From the NCBI GenBank assembly GCA_037176885.1, contig JAWWNJ010000293.1:1-64000 (forward strand): a stretch of 64,000 nt of DNA, written 5' to 3'. Made by a program: the position numbers and the translations under genes. Shown here piece by piece: positions 44,501-55,675 of the stretch. The notes beneath the pieces are model-generated. The model did not search any database. It saw only the letters and a program-made list of their open reading frames with translations, and was not told the DNA's origin. This DNA comes from Favolaschia claudopus. Its lineage: Eukaryota; Basidiomycota; Agaricomycetes; Agaricales; Mycenaceae. Positions within the stretch are counted from its first letter, which is position 1, and each line of letters begins with the position of its first letter.

Positions 44501-44843
44501 ACTCTCGCAGGAAAATGTCTCTGAAATGCAGTGTAAGACGATTGCTGAAGGATGCCCGAGCCTATGGAACTCACTTGTGGGAGTAAAGGCTAAGCACTAT
44601 GATTTAGCCGCTGTCTATCGAAACAGAGAGGAACAGCTTGCCTGTTAATGACAATTTTCCTCAAACGAGCAACATCACTCTGCAGGGGGCACGTTCAACG
44701 TTAACAGTACATTCTTCACGAAGGACTCGAAACTCAACCTGATAATTATGTTTCTCCTTGGGCACGTCCGGGGCATCAAAGTCCTGGGCAAATGCGGAGG
44801 AGAGCAGGGTTAAGGATAGAAAGAGTGGACGGAGAAGCCGCAT
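41538..44843 (-). CDS. ER HSP90 chaperone (GRP94 type)
   Basis: This ATP-dependent chaperone folds secretory and membrane clients in the ER lumen. The start at 44843 gives a signal peptide (MRLLRPLFLSLTLLSSAFA). The N-terminal ATPase has DVARLRKIVIN, DIFLRELISNAN, GIGMSVEEL, GTLAKSGTSDF and GAFGLGFYSSFLVADRV. A charged linker (EAAKKESEDSDEAIVEDEPE, about 43600) is followed by the middle domain with MVKRVFITSDLGEDTLPKWA and LPLNVSRETLQSTRFLRQLK, then DSHGYTANMQRMMSAQ and the C-terminal dimer region. The final exon ends HDEL, the fungal ER-retrieval signal. A one-base gap near 41636 is needed to reach that end in frame. At least nine introns are present. The HDEL and signal peptide separate it clearly from cytosolic HSP90. 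Confidence 0.93.
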
Positions 44844-45295
44844 TCTCGACGACTGCACACAAGCGTTGCGTTGCACGACGAGAGTGAAGGCTGCTGGCAG
44901 AGAACAGTTCTAATAAATCGGTCCGCGGCTCTGCGCTACGTGGTGACACGTCAGCGCGTCGGGCGGAACGCGGTCACGTTTCCATCTCCTCTGCTTCGAC
45001 CTTGATGCAACCTCATCGAACGGCTTGTTGCTCGGCGTTATATATACTCACGACGCTCGCGGGAACGAAATAATGTGTGAATCTAGCTACGACAATTGGA
45101 CAGATCACTTTGGTACGTGGACAGACAGCTGAGGCGCAGAGAGTTGGGACAGGTATGTCTGCGCAACCATCATACCATCAGCAAACCAGAGTCGGTGGAT
45201 ATGGCAGAAGTCTCACTCTTATCCATCGCTCCCTCTGGTCGGGGACATGGTCGAACATAATGTATCTCTTGTCGTTCTGGCAAATGAATTCAGAC
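44844..45295. promoter_or_regulatory. Upstream region of the ER HSP90 gene
   Basis: These 452 bases lie between two minus-strand genes and must hold the chaperone promoter. No gene is supported; a TATATA string occurs near 45041. No UPR element was identified with confidence. Confidence 0.35.
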
Positions 45296-47720
45296 TCAGA
45301 TTGCTCGTGGAGTGCAAAAACGAAGAATTCGAACCTTCAGAACCTTTTCAATTTCACCCACGTCTACACCCTTGGCAAGGACCTTCATATCAACTTTGCC
45401 GCCGCCGCCCTCTCCTTGATCTTCTTCTGTCTCATCGGCTTTGACACCGCCGTCCACCTAGCAGGCATAGATTTCAGAAGCGACCAGCGAGACAAGCATG
45501 AAACCGACTCCTTCTCCTCCAATCTTCCTCAATTTCCCCCAGAATTCGACGAAAGAATTTTCTGCGAGCATCTCGTCGAAAGCCTTCCTGGAGTCAGTGG
45601 TGCGCTCTCTCTGCCATCGCTCGAACTCTTGCTCCAGTGAGCGTATGTCGAACCCCAGCTTCTTCACAGGCAAAGCACTGAGTAAAGAATCAAGAGGCAA
45701 AGAATTGAAAAACGTGGCCAATGAAGGGGCGTGAGCTTCGAAGATGGCATGAAGCGCCGCCAAATGTTTTGCGCGGAGATGCGTGATATGAGCGTTGAAT
45801 AGGCTGATCTGCGCATTCACCGATAGAGGAGAGTTCCTGAATCGGGGATCGATAGAAAGCGAGGGCACAATGACGTCCCATGTAGTCTGAGTGATAAAGC
45901 AAATAAGATACTGGACGCAACTCAGTAGTTTCGTACCTGGGGGTCTCGAACAGCGTCTGTGAGCAGGCTCCTGAATTGCGAAAAAAAAATCAAAGGGTCA
46001 GCGCCACAAGCCGAACCAAGGTCAGCGAAAGTCGTCGGCGCACTTGAACAGCATTTCACCCTCCTCCTTGTCCCCCAATTGCCGTGATCGTCCGATTTCA
46101 GCTTCAACGCGCCCGCGATCGGCTCGTACTTTTTCTTCTCGTTCTTTCACCGCCTGTTCAGCGCGTTGTCGACGTTTCTTTTGTTGGTCTTCGTACGACT
46201 CCTCTGCAGCAGTGTCGTTGGCATTGGTGGTTTGGTCAACGGGATATTGGAAGTAGATGATGACTTTCCCTTCAGGAAAGTGTTGAAGAGCTCTTCACGA
46301 AGCGATGAAGATCCCACGGCATCGTAACGTGGATCGTCGGTCAAATCGCGCTTGACCTGATAAAGTGTTAATAGACCCGTAGGAAAAATTGAACAATGAA
46401 CTTGCGTCTTTCCAGACCGAGTCCTCTTTGATTGCGACTCCTCGCTCTCTCAATAGAGCGAAGAAATCGTTCTCTGCTTTCAAAGCAGCAGCCCTCTTTT
46501 CTAGATCAAATTAGAAACAGTGCGGCGGCGGCTTCAGAACGAGAGATTTACGCTCGCCGAGTTCTCTGACCCATTCCCGGAATTTCTTCTTCCCTCTCTC
46601 GATCGTCGCGTCCCCAACCATAGAACCGTCCGATCCTTCTTCCAAGTCCCGACGAAAATCAGACCAACTCGTCCTAGTGCTCTTCACCTCTTCCTTCAAG
46701 AACCGTTCAAATTCTTCTTTAGGGCTCAAGAGTTTCCTTCTCTTTCTTCACATTGGCTTGTCGTATCTCTCGAGCTCGCTCGCGACAATACTCATCGAAG
46801 GCCTCCTCGGCGAGCTGATACAGACTGGAGTAAAATATACCGTGGATCTGAAACAAATTTGGGTAGAGCTACATCCCAGGGATGCAACGGATTTATGTCC
46901 TTCTCCCTGAGCAGTGTCTAGAACACGAAACGTCGTGAGGAACGCAAGTGCAGGGATAGTGGTAGTAAAGTACCTTGAACAACGCCTTTGCCTCTTCCAC
47001 CGATAGATCCACTCGGTCCGGTATAGTGAGCTTGGCGGCTAGAAGCTTTTGTTTCTCTGCCTCCTCTTCGTCCCGTATCCTTTGCGCCTCTGCCTCCACT
47101 CTTTGCCTCTCCTCCTCCGCCTCAGCAGCAAGTTGTGCAGCCGCTTCCTTTTCCCAATCCTCCATTTCGTTCTCATCATCGCTCTCCCTCCTCCTCCCCC
47201 GTCATCAATTTTGGCCTTCTTCGTTATCACAATCTCATTCACTAGGAACAGGATCCTCCGCCTTTCGTTTAGACCGCGTCCACAACCTCGTTCTTGACCC
47301 TCTCGATTTCGCGAGAGATGTCGGCAGAGGCTGCAGTCTCGGCGGCTCTTTCTTGTTCTTCTCGTTCATGTTTCTCCAGCGCCTCGACCGCTTCCTTGAT
47401 TTCTTCGGGGACATGCCATATGCTCTCCTTCTTAGTCTTGTTCGAATAAAATACATTGCCTTCCGTGGTCTTGACACGCAACCAGTCTGTGCCAGGAATC
47501 GGAGTCTTCACAAGAGGCTTCTCCTTCTCTTTTTCTTGGTGGTTGCTTGCGCTGTGGGAGGGAGGATTGGGCGGACATAGGTTGATTCCTTGGTGTTGAC
47601 ATTGTAGAAATACGGTTGGCCGGTTGGACCTAGACGCGTCTGAAGATGTGTCGACCACGACACTAAGGAAAACTGACTGATGTGCTCCGTCCAACCAAAG
47701 GGTAATGGCGCGGCGGACAT
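45296..47720 (-). CDS. WW/FF-domain protein, URN1/TCERG1 type
   Basis: Proteins of this layout link transcription elongation and pre-mRNA splicing in the nucleus. The start at 47720 gives MSAAPLPFGWTEH. A short intron interrupts the first WW domain, which continues TRLGPTGQPYFYNVNTKEST. A second WW-like block reads TDWLRVKTTEGNVFYSNKTK and SIWHVPEE. Then a Glu, Arg and Lys-rich coiled coil (about 47050-47160) precedes FF-type repeats: SVEEAKALFK, DPRYDAVGSSSLREELFNTF and EFRSLLTDAVRDPQ, PSLSIDPRFRNSPLSVN. The C-terminus has KAFDEMLAENSFVEFWGKLR, an acidic Gly-rich stretch and a stop at 45296. The last few codons might instead be intronic. It is head-to-head with the AIR-type gene, 218 bases apart. 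Confidence 0.85.
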
Positions 47721-47938
47721 GAACGTTTAACTCGGAAACATTTGTTGACATGTGTTGAATTGAAATTTATTTCATTGGTTTGCTTCCGCCCATCTTCCGC
47801 TAGACTCGACACAGCCACTTCGCCAGGTTGGTTGGTGATAAATCACGGGGACCAACCGGCGATAGGCATCGGTTTGATCGACTGTCATCAAATCCCTGCT
47901 GTGGCGGACCTGGGTTCGAGTCTAATCTTCCGCCTCGA
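47721..47938. promoter_or_regulatory. Compact bidirectional promoter
   Basis: Only 218 bases separate the starts of two divergent RNA-processing genes (WW/FF protein and AIR-like protein), so both promoters must share this space. The sequence shows no coding potential. No specific factor site is claimed. Confidence 0.5.
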
Positions 47939-49825
47939 ATGTCAATGACGGAGGTTATTGACCTCACCTTGGATTCACCTGGCCCAAGCGACGCAGACAA
48001 CAAGCAAAGTCGGAGGAAAGAGCGACGAGCAGAGAGGAGACAAAAGAAGCGGGATTCAAAGGAGAAGCGACGGGAAGATTCACCTGACAGACGCGACCGA
48101 CACCACGACAGACACCGCGACGACGACGACCGCCACCGTGACCGCGATCACGGGTCGACGCGCAGGGAACGCTCTTCACATCGCTCCAGGGACGAAAGGC
48201 GTGATGCAGACCACGGAAAACGCCGGCGAGACTCTTCTCGCGAAAACGACAGAAAAAGGTCTCGACGCGACAGATCTGCAGAGCGCGAGTCCCGTATTCC
48301 CCAACGAGGAGTTATTCATCGTCGACGAAGCCCCTGCACCATTGCCGGCCCGCCGCACGTTACGCTCCTGCAGCTCCCATCGAGGAACCCGATCTCGTGC
48401 TCCCTCCTCATGTCTCTATATTCGGCGACACGCCCGATGCTATCCTCCCAGCAGAGCCCGTTGACCTCGGATGAAGATGACGACTACATTGAATATCTAG
48501 ACTACGATAACAGAAAGGTACTACTAGCTAACATGCATTGCTAATTGCCATTCAATACTCCCAGGACTTTGTGCGTTACTACGAGGAGCAGCCCGAGGAA
48601 AACGAGAAGCGTATAATCATTTGTAAGAAATGCGGAGATGAAGGCCATATAGCTGCAGCCTGTGTAACTCTGATCGTGCGTTACATTTTCCCTTGCCTCG
48701 AGAATTCTTCTGACCGCTTTCCAGTGCTTGACATGTGGGGCTCGGGACGACCATCCTACGTTCAGGTACCGGGCTCCTCGAGTAGCTGCCTTGTGCCGCT
48801 AACTGATTTATTCGCTCCTATAGGTGTAAATCGTCGAAGAATTGCTTCAGATGTGGAATGCGCGGCCATCTTATCGACGTGAGTTCTTCGTCCTTTTCTA
48901 GCATACTGTAGCTCGACGTCAGACCCGAAACTAGGAATGCCCAAACCAACGTGCAGCTATGTCGGGCGTTTGTGAGAGGTGCTTTTCTACATCGCACCTG
49001 ACAACTGTGAGTGTTCTTGGCTGACTTGTACTACTATCCCTCAGGCGTCTCGCAGGAATGTCCGCTTTTGTGGCGAGTGTATGTCTACGTCGAGGAGGAA
49101 GAGCATGAGCGTATTCTCAAGACACGGAAAGAAAGGATGGGGTTCGCTTTAGGACAAGGCGGTGAAGGCTATATCGCCCGTGATGCTTGCTGCTACAATT
49201 GCGGGGAATCGGGACATTGGGGCGATGTGAGTCTTTTCTACCTTCACCTCTGAGCGCCACCTAACCCCGTGTAAAGGACTGCCGAGAATTCTACCACTCA
49301 GAAGAGATTGTCGAACCCACCGCTTTCAGCCACTACTGGCTCACCCAGGGACCATTCACTATAGAGGAACAAGCAAGTCGACCACCGCGTGACTGGCGGG
49401 CCGATATCCCTTTGCCAGGCGGAGTGGAGAATGTCGGGCGGCAAGCGAAGAAGAAGGAGATGGAAAAGCTGGCTCGGCGGCAGCAGCAGGATGAGGACGA
49501 TGACGCGAACGACTGGTTCCAAAACATGGGGAAGAAGCCTGAGCGCGAGCGACGTCCATCGGGGAACATTCCAACAGGTCCTCGAAAAATGATTCCGCTT
49601 CCCTCGAAACCACGCGCGATGCCCATTGCCTCCTCGTCCAAGATTTCCCTCACGGACCGACTCAGCGACCGTCCACCACCAGATCGCCCTGCAAAGGACC
49701 GTAACCGCGCCTCAGCCTCAGACTCGAAGTATCGTAATGACCGCGACAGAGGCGGCGGCGAAGACAGACATCGCGACCGAAACAAGGATAGAGGCCCGCG
49801 TTACACAGGCGGTTATTCGCGATAG
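47939..49825 (+). CDS. Zinc-knuckle RNA-binding protein, AIR1/2-like
   Basis: AIR proteins are the RNA-binding subunits of the TRAMP complex, which marks nuclear RNAs for exosome decay. The start MSMTEVIDLTLDSPG contains VIDLT, a SUMO-interacting-type motif. A long Arg, Asp and His-rich disordered stretch follows (48010-48310). Five CCHC knuckles are split by introns: CKKCGDEGHIAAAC, CLTCGARDDHPTFRC, CFRCGMRGHLIDEC, CERCFSTSHLTTEC and CYNCGESGHWGDDC. Five knuckles in tandem is the AIR hallmark. A segment typical of the family, EFYHSEEIVEPTAFSHYW, and an Arg-rich tail ending RYTGGYSR close the protein. The frame around 48310-48460 changes once, through an intron or an indel. Divergent transcription with a splicing-linked gene fits a role in nuclear RNA quality control. 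Confidence 0.88.
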
Positions 49826-49925
49826 AGAGTTTACCAGATTTGTTTGCAATGTATCGTAATTAGCAGAACGACCATGTAGCCCGGGCCGCATATTTGATCG
49901 CACATTACCCTCTGTTCTCGCCACC

Positions 49926-50960
49926 ATGCTCGTCAATCTAGTTCCCTCCGCGATGGATTTCACGACGCGACCTAAGTCGCTACCGACAGCGTGAGTCAAG
50001 GCTCGACTCGTCTAGCGCGTCGGGACATAATACTGAGCGGTGCCCGATGCAGACCGCAGAAGAAGCCCGCACCCGCACCCATAGCGCCCGACTCTTCCGA
50101 CCCCCGCTACGCGCATGATGATATCCTTAGAATACGCGGCACTGCAACACCAGAACCACTGTCCCTTAGGTTGACCCACCATGGCTCTCAAGCAAGAATC
50201 AACCCTCATTGCATTTCAGGCATGTACGTCGTGCCATCACCGGAGAACTTTTTGGTGTGGGACGCGGTATTCTTCGTGCATCAAGGTGAGTTATGATGAA
50301 TGCAGCATTGGGGCGAAGCAAGATTGATTGACTGACTGAGCGCGTGGTGGGTGAAAAGGATACTATGCCGACGCCATCCTCAAATTCCGCCTCACATTCC
50401 CAAATAACTACCCCGAAAGCCCGCCCACAGTGCAATTCGTGACCGACGTCGTGTTCCACCCGCTCATCTCGCATTCTGGGATCTTCAATCTCGCCCCAAG
50501 GTTTCGTCCATGGCGGTGAATAATTCTCAAATGATTTCTGTCGAAGGAATTCTCATTTGACGTGACGTTGTGTACTATGTAGGCCAAAGGAACATCGGGT
50601 ATTCGACATCCTTCATTATATCAAGGCAGCGTTCAAGAAACACGCGTTGGATGAAATCAAGGAGTCGGATTGCTTGAACAAAGAGGCATATCGATTGTAA
50701 GCTATCTTACCCTCCGAAACGCCTGGCATTTCTCACAACTGTCCAGATACCATGAAACAACTTCGTCGTTTGCTGGCTTAGCCTCTCAATCTTCTCTCCT
50801 CTCACAATCCGCACCTGCTCTCTTTGACCGAGACCATCCAACACTGAAAGGAAAGCCGAAGGATGCTCTTCCCTTCAGAGAACTCGCCCCCGACCAACTA
50901 CAAACCATGCGTGCCAAACTCGGACTGAAAGAATGGCAACAAGAACCGAAAGAAGGCTAA
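49926..50960 (+). CDS. Catalytically dead E2 variant (UEV, AKTIP-like)
   Basis: The central part has the ubiquitin-conjugating fold: MYVVPSPENFLVWDAVFFVH, YYADAILKFRLTFPNNYPES, PPTVQFVTDVVFHPLISHSG and IFNLAPRFRPWR. The place where an active E2 carries its Cys (after the HP motif) has none, as in UEV and AKTIP/FTS proteins, which act as adaptors rather than enzymes. The last exons give RVFDILHYIKAAFKKHALDE and end LKEWQQEPKEG at 50958. The N-terminus is uncertain: one Met at 49926 leads through an intron to a Pro-rich stretch, while another at 50181 (MALKQESTLIAFQ) fits the domain better but needs one extra G near 50219. AKTIP acts in vesicle tethering with Hook proteins; whether that applies here is inference. 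Confidence 0.78.
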
Positions 50961-51054
50961 CCAGTCGAGTACAGTATATTACCAGCGGACGGTCTATGTA
51001 TTTACAGGATCTTACATTACTTACTCTACGAGAGGTCTACGCGAATCTATAGTT

Positions 51055-54000
51055 CTAGGGATCGTCGCTACTAGTGCTACTGTCGTTCCCGGGCGCGACG
51101 ATGAGCGGGTTCGAGGTGATGTTTTCGTAGGGGGTGTCCGGGCCTGTATCTTCATCGATGTCTTCCAATCTATGGAAATGTTTGGAGAGCTTTTCAATGA
51201 CCAGAGAATACGGCAGGTGTTGTGTCAATTTTCTGTACATCGTCAGTGCTAGGATTGGGTATGGTTCGCGATCGACATACTTGCGGGCTTGCACGTTGAG
51301 CGAGTGCCGTGCGTCCAGGGTGGAATCGAGAACATTCGAGGAGTGCGCGCCTTCACTGACTGACAGCCTGATAGAATATTCCTTGTCGGATTTGCCCCGG
51401 CCGTGGTTTCGCTCATAAAGCTCGAAAGTGATGTGCGACTACAAAATCATCGGTCAGCAAGGCGAAGAAGACAACAGTAGGCACTAACACAGTAGTCAAG
51501 CTCCGGTATACGACGGTTGGCGATGGGAAGTCCGGAGTGCAAGACAAGGTTGACGAGGGTGTGGATGTGGCTTTCCTTGGTAAAATACAGAGTCAGGGAG
51601 CTTCCTCCATTATTTCGAGCCGCTTCCAAGTCCTCTACGACATTCCGCAACAAAGGGAGCGAAGTGAGAACACCGATCTCCTCTCTACACAATATCAGTC
51701 AGCAATTTGCCTAGGGTCTGAAAGCAGCACCCACTTCTCATCTGGATCAATCCCGTACTCTTGGGGTGCGACTAAATCAAAGAGAGCCTTTGCGCGACCA
51801 TACAGCTCGTGCAGTTTTCGGTCCGGAGGGCTTTGAGACTGATCAGAGCGACCGTTCTCGTCGAAGATTGCAAACAGGAAGGTTCGATGATGGAGCGCGC
51901 AATATTTGATTGTGTCGTACAACTCTGAAACCTGGAACCAGTTCAGTATGAGTTCGTCGACCAAGCAAAGAAGAGACATACCCGCGAGGGATCGAACTTT
52001 TTCTGTTCCACATCGCAGAAATCTTCGAAGAGTTTCTCCCAGCGTTCTCGGAAGAGCCAAGGCTCATCTCCACAACACCTACGGACGTATGAATTGTGAG
52101 CTGAAGAGAAGCAAATTGTGGAGAGTCTCACCATCGCTCCTGAATCTTGTCTACATCCATATTCTCGAAATTCCTCCGCATAATGGTCCTGAACGAGCTC
52201 AGGAGCTCAATGACTTCCTTCACAACCTCCACCGGCTCCTTGTTCATGCTCTTCGGCCACGTCCAGTTCGGGGCGTTTCTCCGGCTCTCCAGGTCGCAAT
52301 AGGATCTTCAATCGCTTCTTGACATCGTCTGTCAAGTCCTTCGCCGCGTTTGAGTCATCCAGAAGATCTTTCCGCACGATCAAGTTCAACGGCGTCTGAT
52401 GCGGAGACGGAGACTGTGTAGTCTGAACAGGCGAGGTGACATTCGTCTTGTTGCTCAGCGCTGCAATGTCTGTTGAAGAGCGCGAAGATATCGAGCTGGA
52501 GGTGGAGGATGGCGCGCTGTAGGTCGAATTCTGCGAGTCTACCAGGGCAGCGGCGAATATCTCGGCTGAAGCAATGACCCGTCGTTCGGAGGATGTGAAT
52601 ATCTGGGGAAGAGATTTCAGGCAGACGGTCAACCGTCAAGGACGAGATAGCGAACCTTGACATTGTTGAGAGCATCTTTGTCTAACCGGCAATTAAGTTA
52701 AAGGGAAGAAACCTGATTTTCGGACACTCACTCATGATAGAGATATCCTTCTTCATATTTTCTCCGAGATCTCGAGATTGGTATCGTGCAGAGTGAGTAA
52801 ACTCGCCGCCCCTTCAAAGCCTAAATAAGAAACCAGCGAGAAAATCAATTGAACGCACCATTTGAACACCAGCGTCAATTTCGTCAATCGCCGACCTTGA
52901 CCGGGCTGGCGCTTAGAGTAAACAGGCTTCAGTTGTGCCTTCGTCCCTGGTAAATCAATCTTGCTGAACAGAGCGTTGTTCAATTGAGAGAGCTTGACAA
53001 GGTCTTCTCCATTCGCGCCGAGGCTTTAGCCTCATTAACCGCAACAGCGATGAAATTCAGCTGTTTCTTTTCGCGCAAGATGATCTCCTCCTTCTCCCCG
53101 TTCAGCAGAGTGACGAAAGGCTGAGTCCAAGGTTCGCCAATTGGGAAGTTGCTACCATGAATCAATGCGAGTACTTGAAACCTTGTGAGGAAAATACACC
53201 TACAACTTGAGTTTCTGCTTCGGGGTTCTGTCGGCATGGCGGAATACAGTCACATTGGCCTTCAACAGCCAAGTCGGCGCTTCCTGAGTTGGGGACTCCG
53301 CAACGGACAAAGGCCGATCGGGAGAAGAAAACAGTCTCATGCAAAGGTTGGCCAGGATTTCAGCCGCTCGGTCTGAAGGTTTTGTATCAGGATGGGGGCA
53401 TAACGCAAGAACGGAAACAGAATCCAAGAGGGTCAATGGTGGAAGCCGGAATTAAATAAAATGAAGAACGCCGCCAACCAAGCTCCGCAACTGAATTTAT
53501 AGCACTTGTCCTCGAAAAAGACGTACCGTAATATGACTCGTTCCCTTTTACGAAACTCCCAGCCATTGACGTCGATTACTTGACTGCGTTGGCCATTATC
53601 ACAACGCAGCATATCGTAGCCACAGACGCGCTGTCCAAAGCCTTCGCAGATCTTCTGGGCCCAAGTCCTCTCCTCTTCGCTCAAACGGGTGATGAATCCG
53701 CAGAGAGGATATGAATTGTACGACGATGACGCAGAAATTATAGGCATACCGAATTTCTTTCCCGTCTGTGTTCCTTCGCACGACACCGTCAACGACGGGC
53801 GACTTTCTTGTTTCCCGCATGCGTGTATTCCTGGCCGACAGTGTAGACCTTGATGTCCTCTGAGTTATCGACATCAATGAATTGCTCGTAGATATACGAT
53901 CCGTCGGTTCTGGGGTGATTGAGGGTCGGATCCTGGTCGCTCGATTTGTTTCCGACCTTGTTGTCTTCAGTGCGAGGTTTCGCCATGCAAGAATAAGCTA

Positions 54001-54839
54001 ACCTTTCTGAATAAACGACGTCCGCCACCGTCCCGGAAATAGATATAAACATTATGATCTTCGCCGCTGACTGGTTTTTCTACGAAAGGTTTCTCGAGAA
54101 CCTGGCCGTCAATGACAATAGCATTGCCATCTTCACGAAGAGAGACTTCAGGTGCTACTGAAAATTCCCCGATAGTCAGATCAAGTCTAGTCTTGACTAA
54201 CTCCTTCAACTCTTTGTCGACCCGCGGGCCACCATCTCGAGAAACCTCCAGTCTAGGTGGGGTTGGAACTTTGAGATGATCCAGTACGGCCCCGACGAGT
54301 CGGCGGTCCCATAAAAGAGCTTGAAAGGGAAGGTCGTTGATGCAAAAGGGGATTGCGAAGCTTGACGTATGAGACGGCCTTGTCCAAAGGGAAATCGGTG
54401 GAGAAGAACGATATGAGCACGTCGCATCTGGGCCAGTTCTCGACATCTTGATTTCAAAGTCAACGGCTGAGGATGATCACAAAGAAATTGAAGGCATACC
54501 CTCGTCCAATATGACCTTGTCCCCGAAAATTTTGACCTCGATCGCCCCGTTTGCACGTTCCACCAGACGAGTGATAATTTCCCGCATGGCTTTGGATCGT
54601 GCCTTCACATCCATTGCGCAGACACCGAGTACCATAGGTTTCCCCGAGTACTTTGGTGTGATGGTGTCCTGGGAATCTTGTAGAGCTCTGCTTGGAGAGT
54701 TGAGGGAATCTGAATGGATGGAATGGGAGCTAGAGGCTGGAGAGCTGGATCTTGTAATGACTGAGCTCGACCGATTGGACTTTTCAGGGGAGTGGTGAAA
54801 GAAATTAGAGAGGCGGGAGCGAGAGGTAGAGGAGGTCAT
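51055..54839 (-). CDS. VIP1: Inositol pyrophosphate kinase/phosphatase, VIP1/Asp1
   Basis: This bifunctional enzyme phosphorylates IP6 and IP7 through an N-terminal ATP-grasp kinase and reverses this with a histidine-acid-phosphatase domain. After a Ser-rich start ([16 protein letters not shown]) come [75 protein letters not shown] and [20 protein letters not shown]. The phosphatase begins with [14 protein letters not shown] (about 53215-53255), continues with [20 protein letters not shown] and [20 protein letters not shown], and ends [14 protein letters not shown] sequence and SSTSSDDP at 51055. Length and order match the family. Many short introns occur. It likely controls polarity, hyphal growth and phosphate signalling, as in yeast and fission yeast. 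It converges on the UEV gene, with 94 bases between stops. Confidence 0.94.
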
Positions 54840-55675
54840 CGTGGTAGAGGATGAGGAAGACCAGGCCTCTGGGAGACCTGGTGGAAGGAGCTGAACAAAC
54901 ACGTTCGACGGAGTGACATCAAAAAATCCATATCGGACTTCGGATCGGATTAGCCGGGCGAGCCCTTTTGGCGCTCAGCATCGTGCACACGACCACTCAA
55001 AACATCCTCATGAGTAGTCTGGAAGAGCACGGTTTAGTCGCGAGTGAACAGCAAATAACACTCGAGACGATAGAAAATGTGCAGTAATTATAACTAACAG
55101 CCGGTGTCTCTGGGAATACATGCGTCCAGCACCGAAGCCCCGGACCCTGCCTGGGACCTAGAAAAAACCGCACATCGCGGCAGTCGTTTATCTGCAGCTG
55201 CCTCTCCTATCTCCCTCATCGTCGTCCTGGTGGAAATACTCGCCGACTATCAGTCAGACCTTACCGGTATGAAAACAACGAGTTCAAGCAATTTTTTGTG
55301 GCACAGATAGCCGGAGCACCGAAGGTCGCTTGAACAGTGCGATGTGGCCTTGCAATTGACAAGAGGCGACACCAAGCCAGCACTTGAAGGTTTCCGTAGT
55401 GTCTCCGTCGCGCCAGCAGTCTGCACAATACTTGACTTACATAATGGAGGACGCCAAGAGAGCTCGGAGTCCATAGGTAAGCCCACAGCCACCGGATCTT
55501 ACCGCGCCGATGTCATTGGCGATCCAAGAAATGGCTCATCTGTCATGTTCCTCAACAAATGCCTCAGTCTTCTGTGACTCCCGCCGATAAATAAGCTCGC
55601 GTTCAATATCATGGTTCCCGTAACCTTCATCTCGGTCTATCCTCGCCTCTACCATCCTCGCCTCTATAAACACCA
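54840..55675. other. Divergent intergenic region, VIP1 and copper ATPase
   Basis: No gene is supported. Short plus-strand frames (55104-55310 and 55344-55577) lack any recognisable feature. Both flanking promoters should lie here; a pyrimidine-rich stretch (55620-55675) precedes the ATPase start. Confidence 0.4.
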
